DNA of 5,521 nucleotides from Bacteroidaceae bacterium (GTDB lineage: Bacteria; Bacteroidota; Bacteroidia; Bacteroidales; Bacteroidaceae): NCBI GenBank assembly GCA_016302435.1, contig JAEDNQ010000146.1:1-5521 (forward strand). Reading direction: 5' to 3'. Position numbers and translations under genes: made by a program. The notes below the pieces were generated by a model. The model made no database searches. It was not told the DNA's origin and worked only from the letters and a program-made list of their open reading frames with translations. Shown here piece after piece: positions 5,521-5,521 of the stretch (positions within the stretch are counted from its first letter, which is position 1; each line of letters begins with the position of its first letter).

Positions 5521-5521
5521 A

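Noticed and set aside
1..5521. A hidden novel system (defence, mobile element, biosynthetic cluster)
   Set aside because: All three long minus-strand genes belong to well-known housekeeping families with intact key residues. The remaining DNA is explained by tRNAs, promoters, terminators and short repeats.

Overview
The window looks like ordinary chromosomal housekeeping DNA from a member of the Bacteroidota, most likely order Bacteroidales and probably a Prevotella/Segatella-type relative. Three things point there. Three minus-strand promoters fit the Bacteroidota consensus (TTTG, a 19-20 base gap, TAnnTTTG). No Shine-Dalgarno sequence precedes any start codon. The three proteins, including a secreted C1B peptidase and an S1 protein with a Lys/Ala-rich tail, have the look of Bacteroidales proteins. 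The genus is inference; no database search was possible.

Everything recognised lies on the minus strand, so transcription runs from high to low coordinates. From the right edge: a short 21-bp-period direct repeat (5489-5520), the rpsA promoter (5424-5454), a leader of about 100 nt, rpsA for ribosomal protein S1 (3527-5314), and a hairpin terminator (3458-3487). A new promoter (3367-3398) then starts a two-peptidase unit: a cytoplasmic M24B Xaa-Pro aminopeptidase (1908-3302), a 143-bp spacer holding a 9-bp tandem repeat (1835-1900), and a signal-peptide-bearing C1B (PepC/bleomycin-hydrolase type) cysteine peptidase (583-1764). A strong hairpin with a T5 tail (450-481) closes that unit. A third promoter (277-307) drives a tRNA-Asp(GTC) gene (125-198), followed by a second, identical-so-far tRNA-Asp cut off by the left window edge (1-54).

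Functionally, S1 and tRNA-Asp serve translation, and the two peptidases both serve peptide breakdown. They are probably co-transcribed because the spacer between them has neither a recognisable promoter nor a terminator. They would act in different compartments: PepP in the cytoplasm and the C1B enzyme outside the inner membrane. I see no mobile element, CRISPR array, toxin-antitoxin or defence system, or other candidate novel system. The points most worth a second look are the two short repeat tracts, the sequence shared by the rpsA and tRNA promoters around the expected transcription start, and the compact secreted C1B peptidase.
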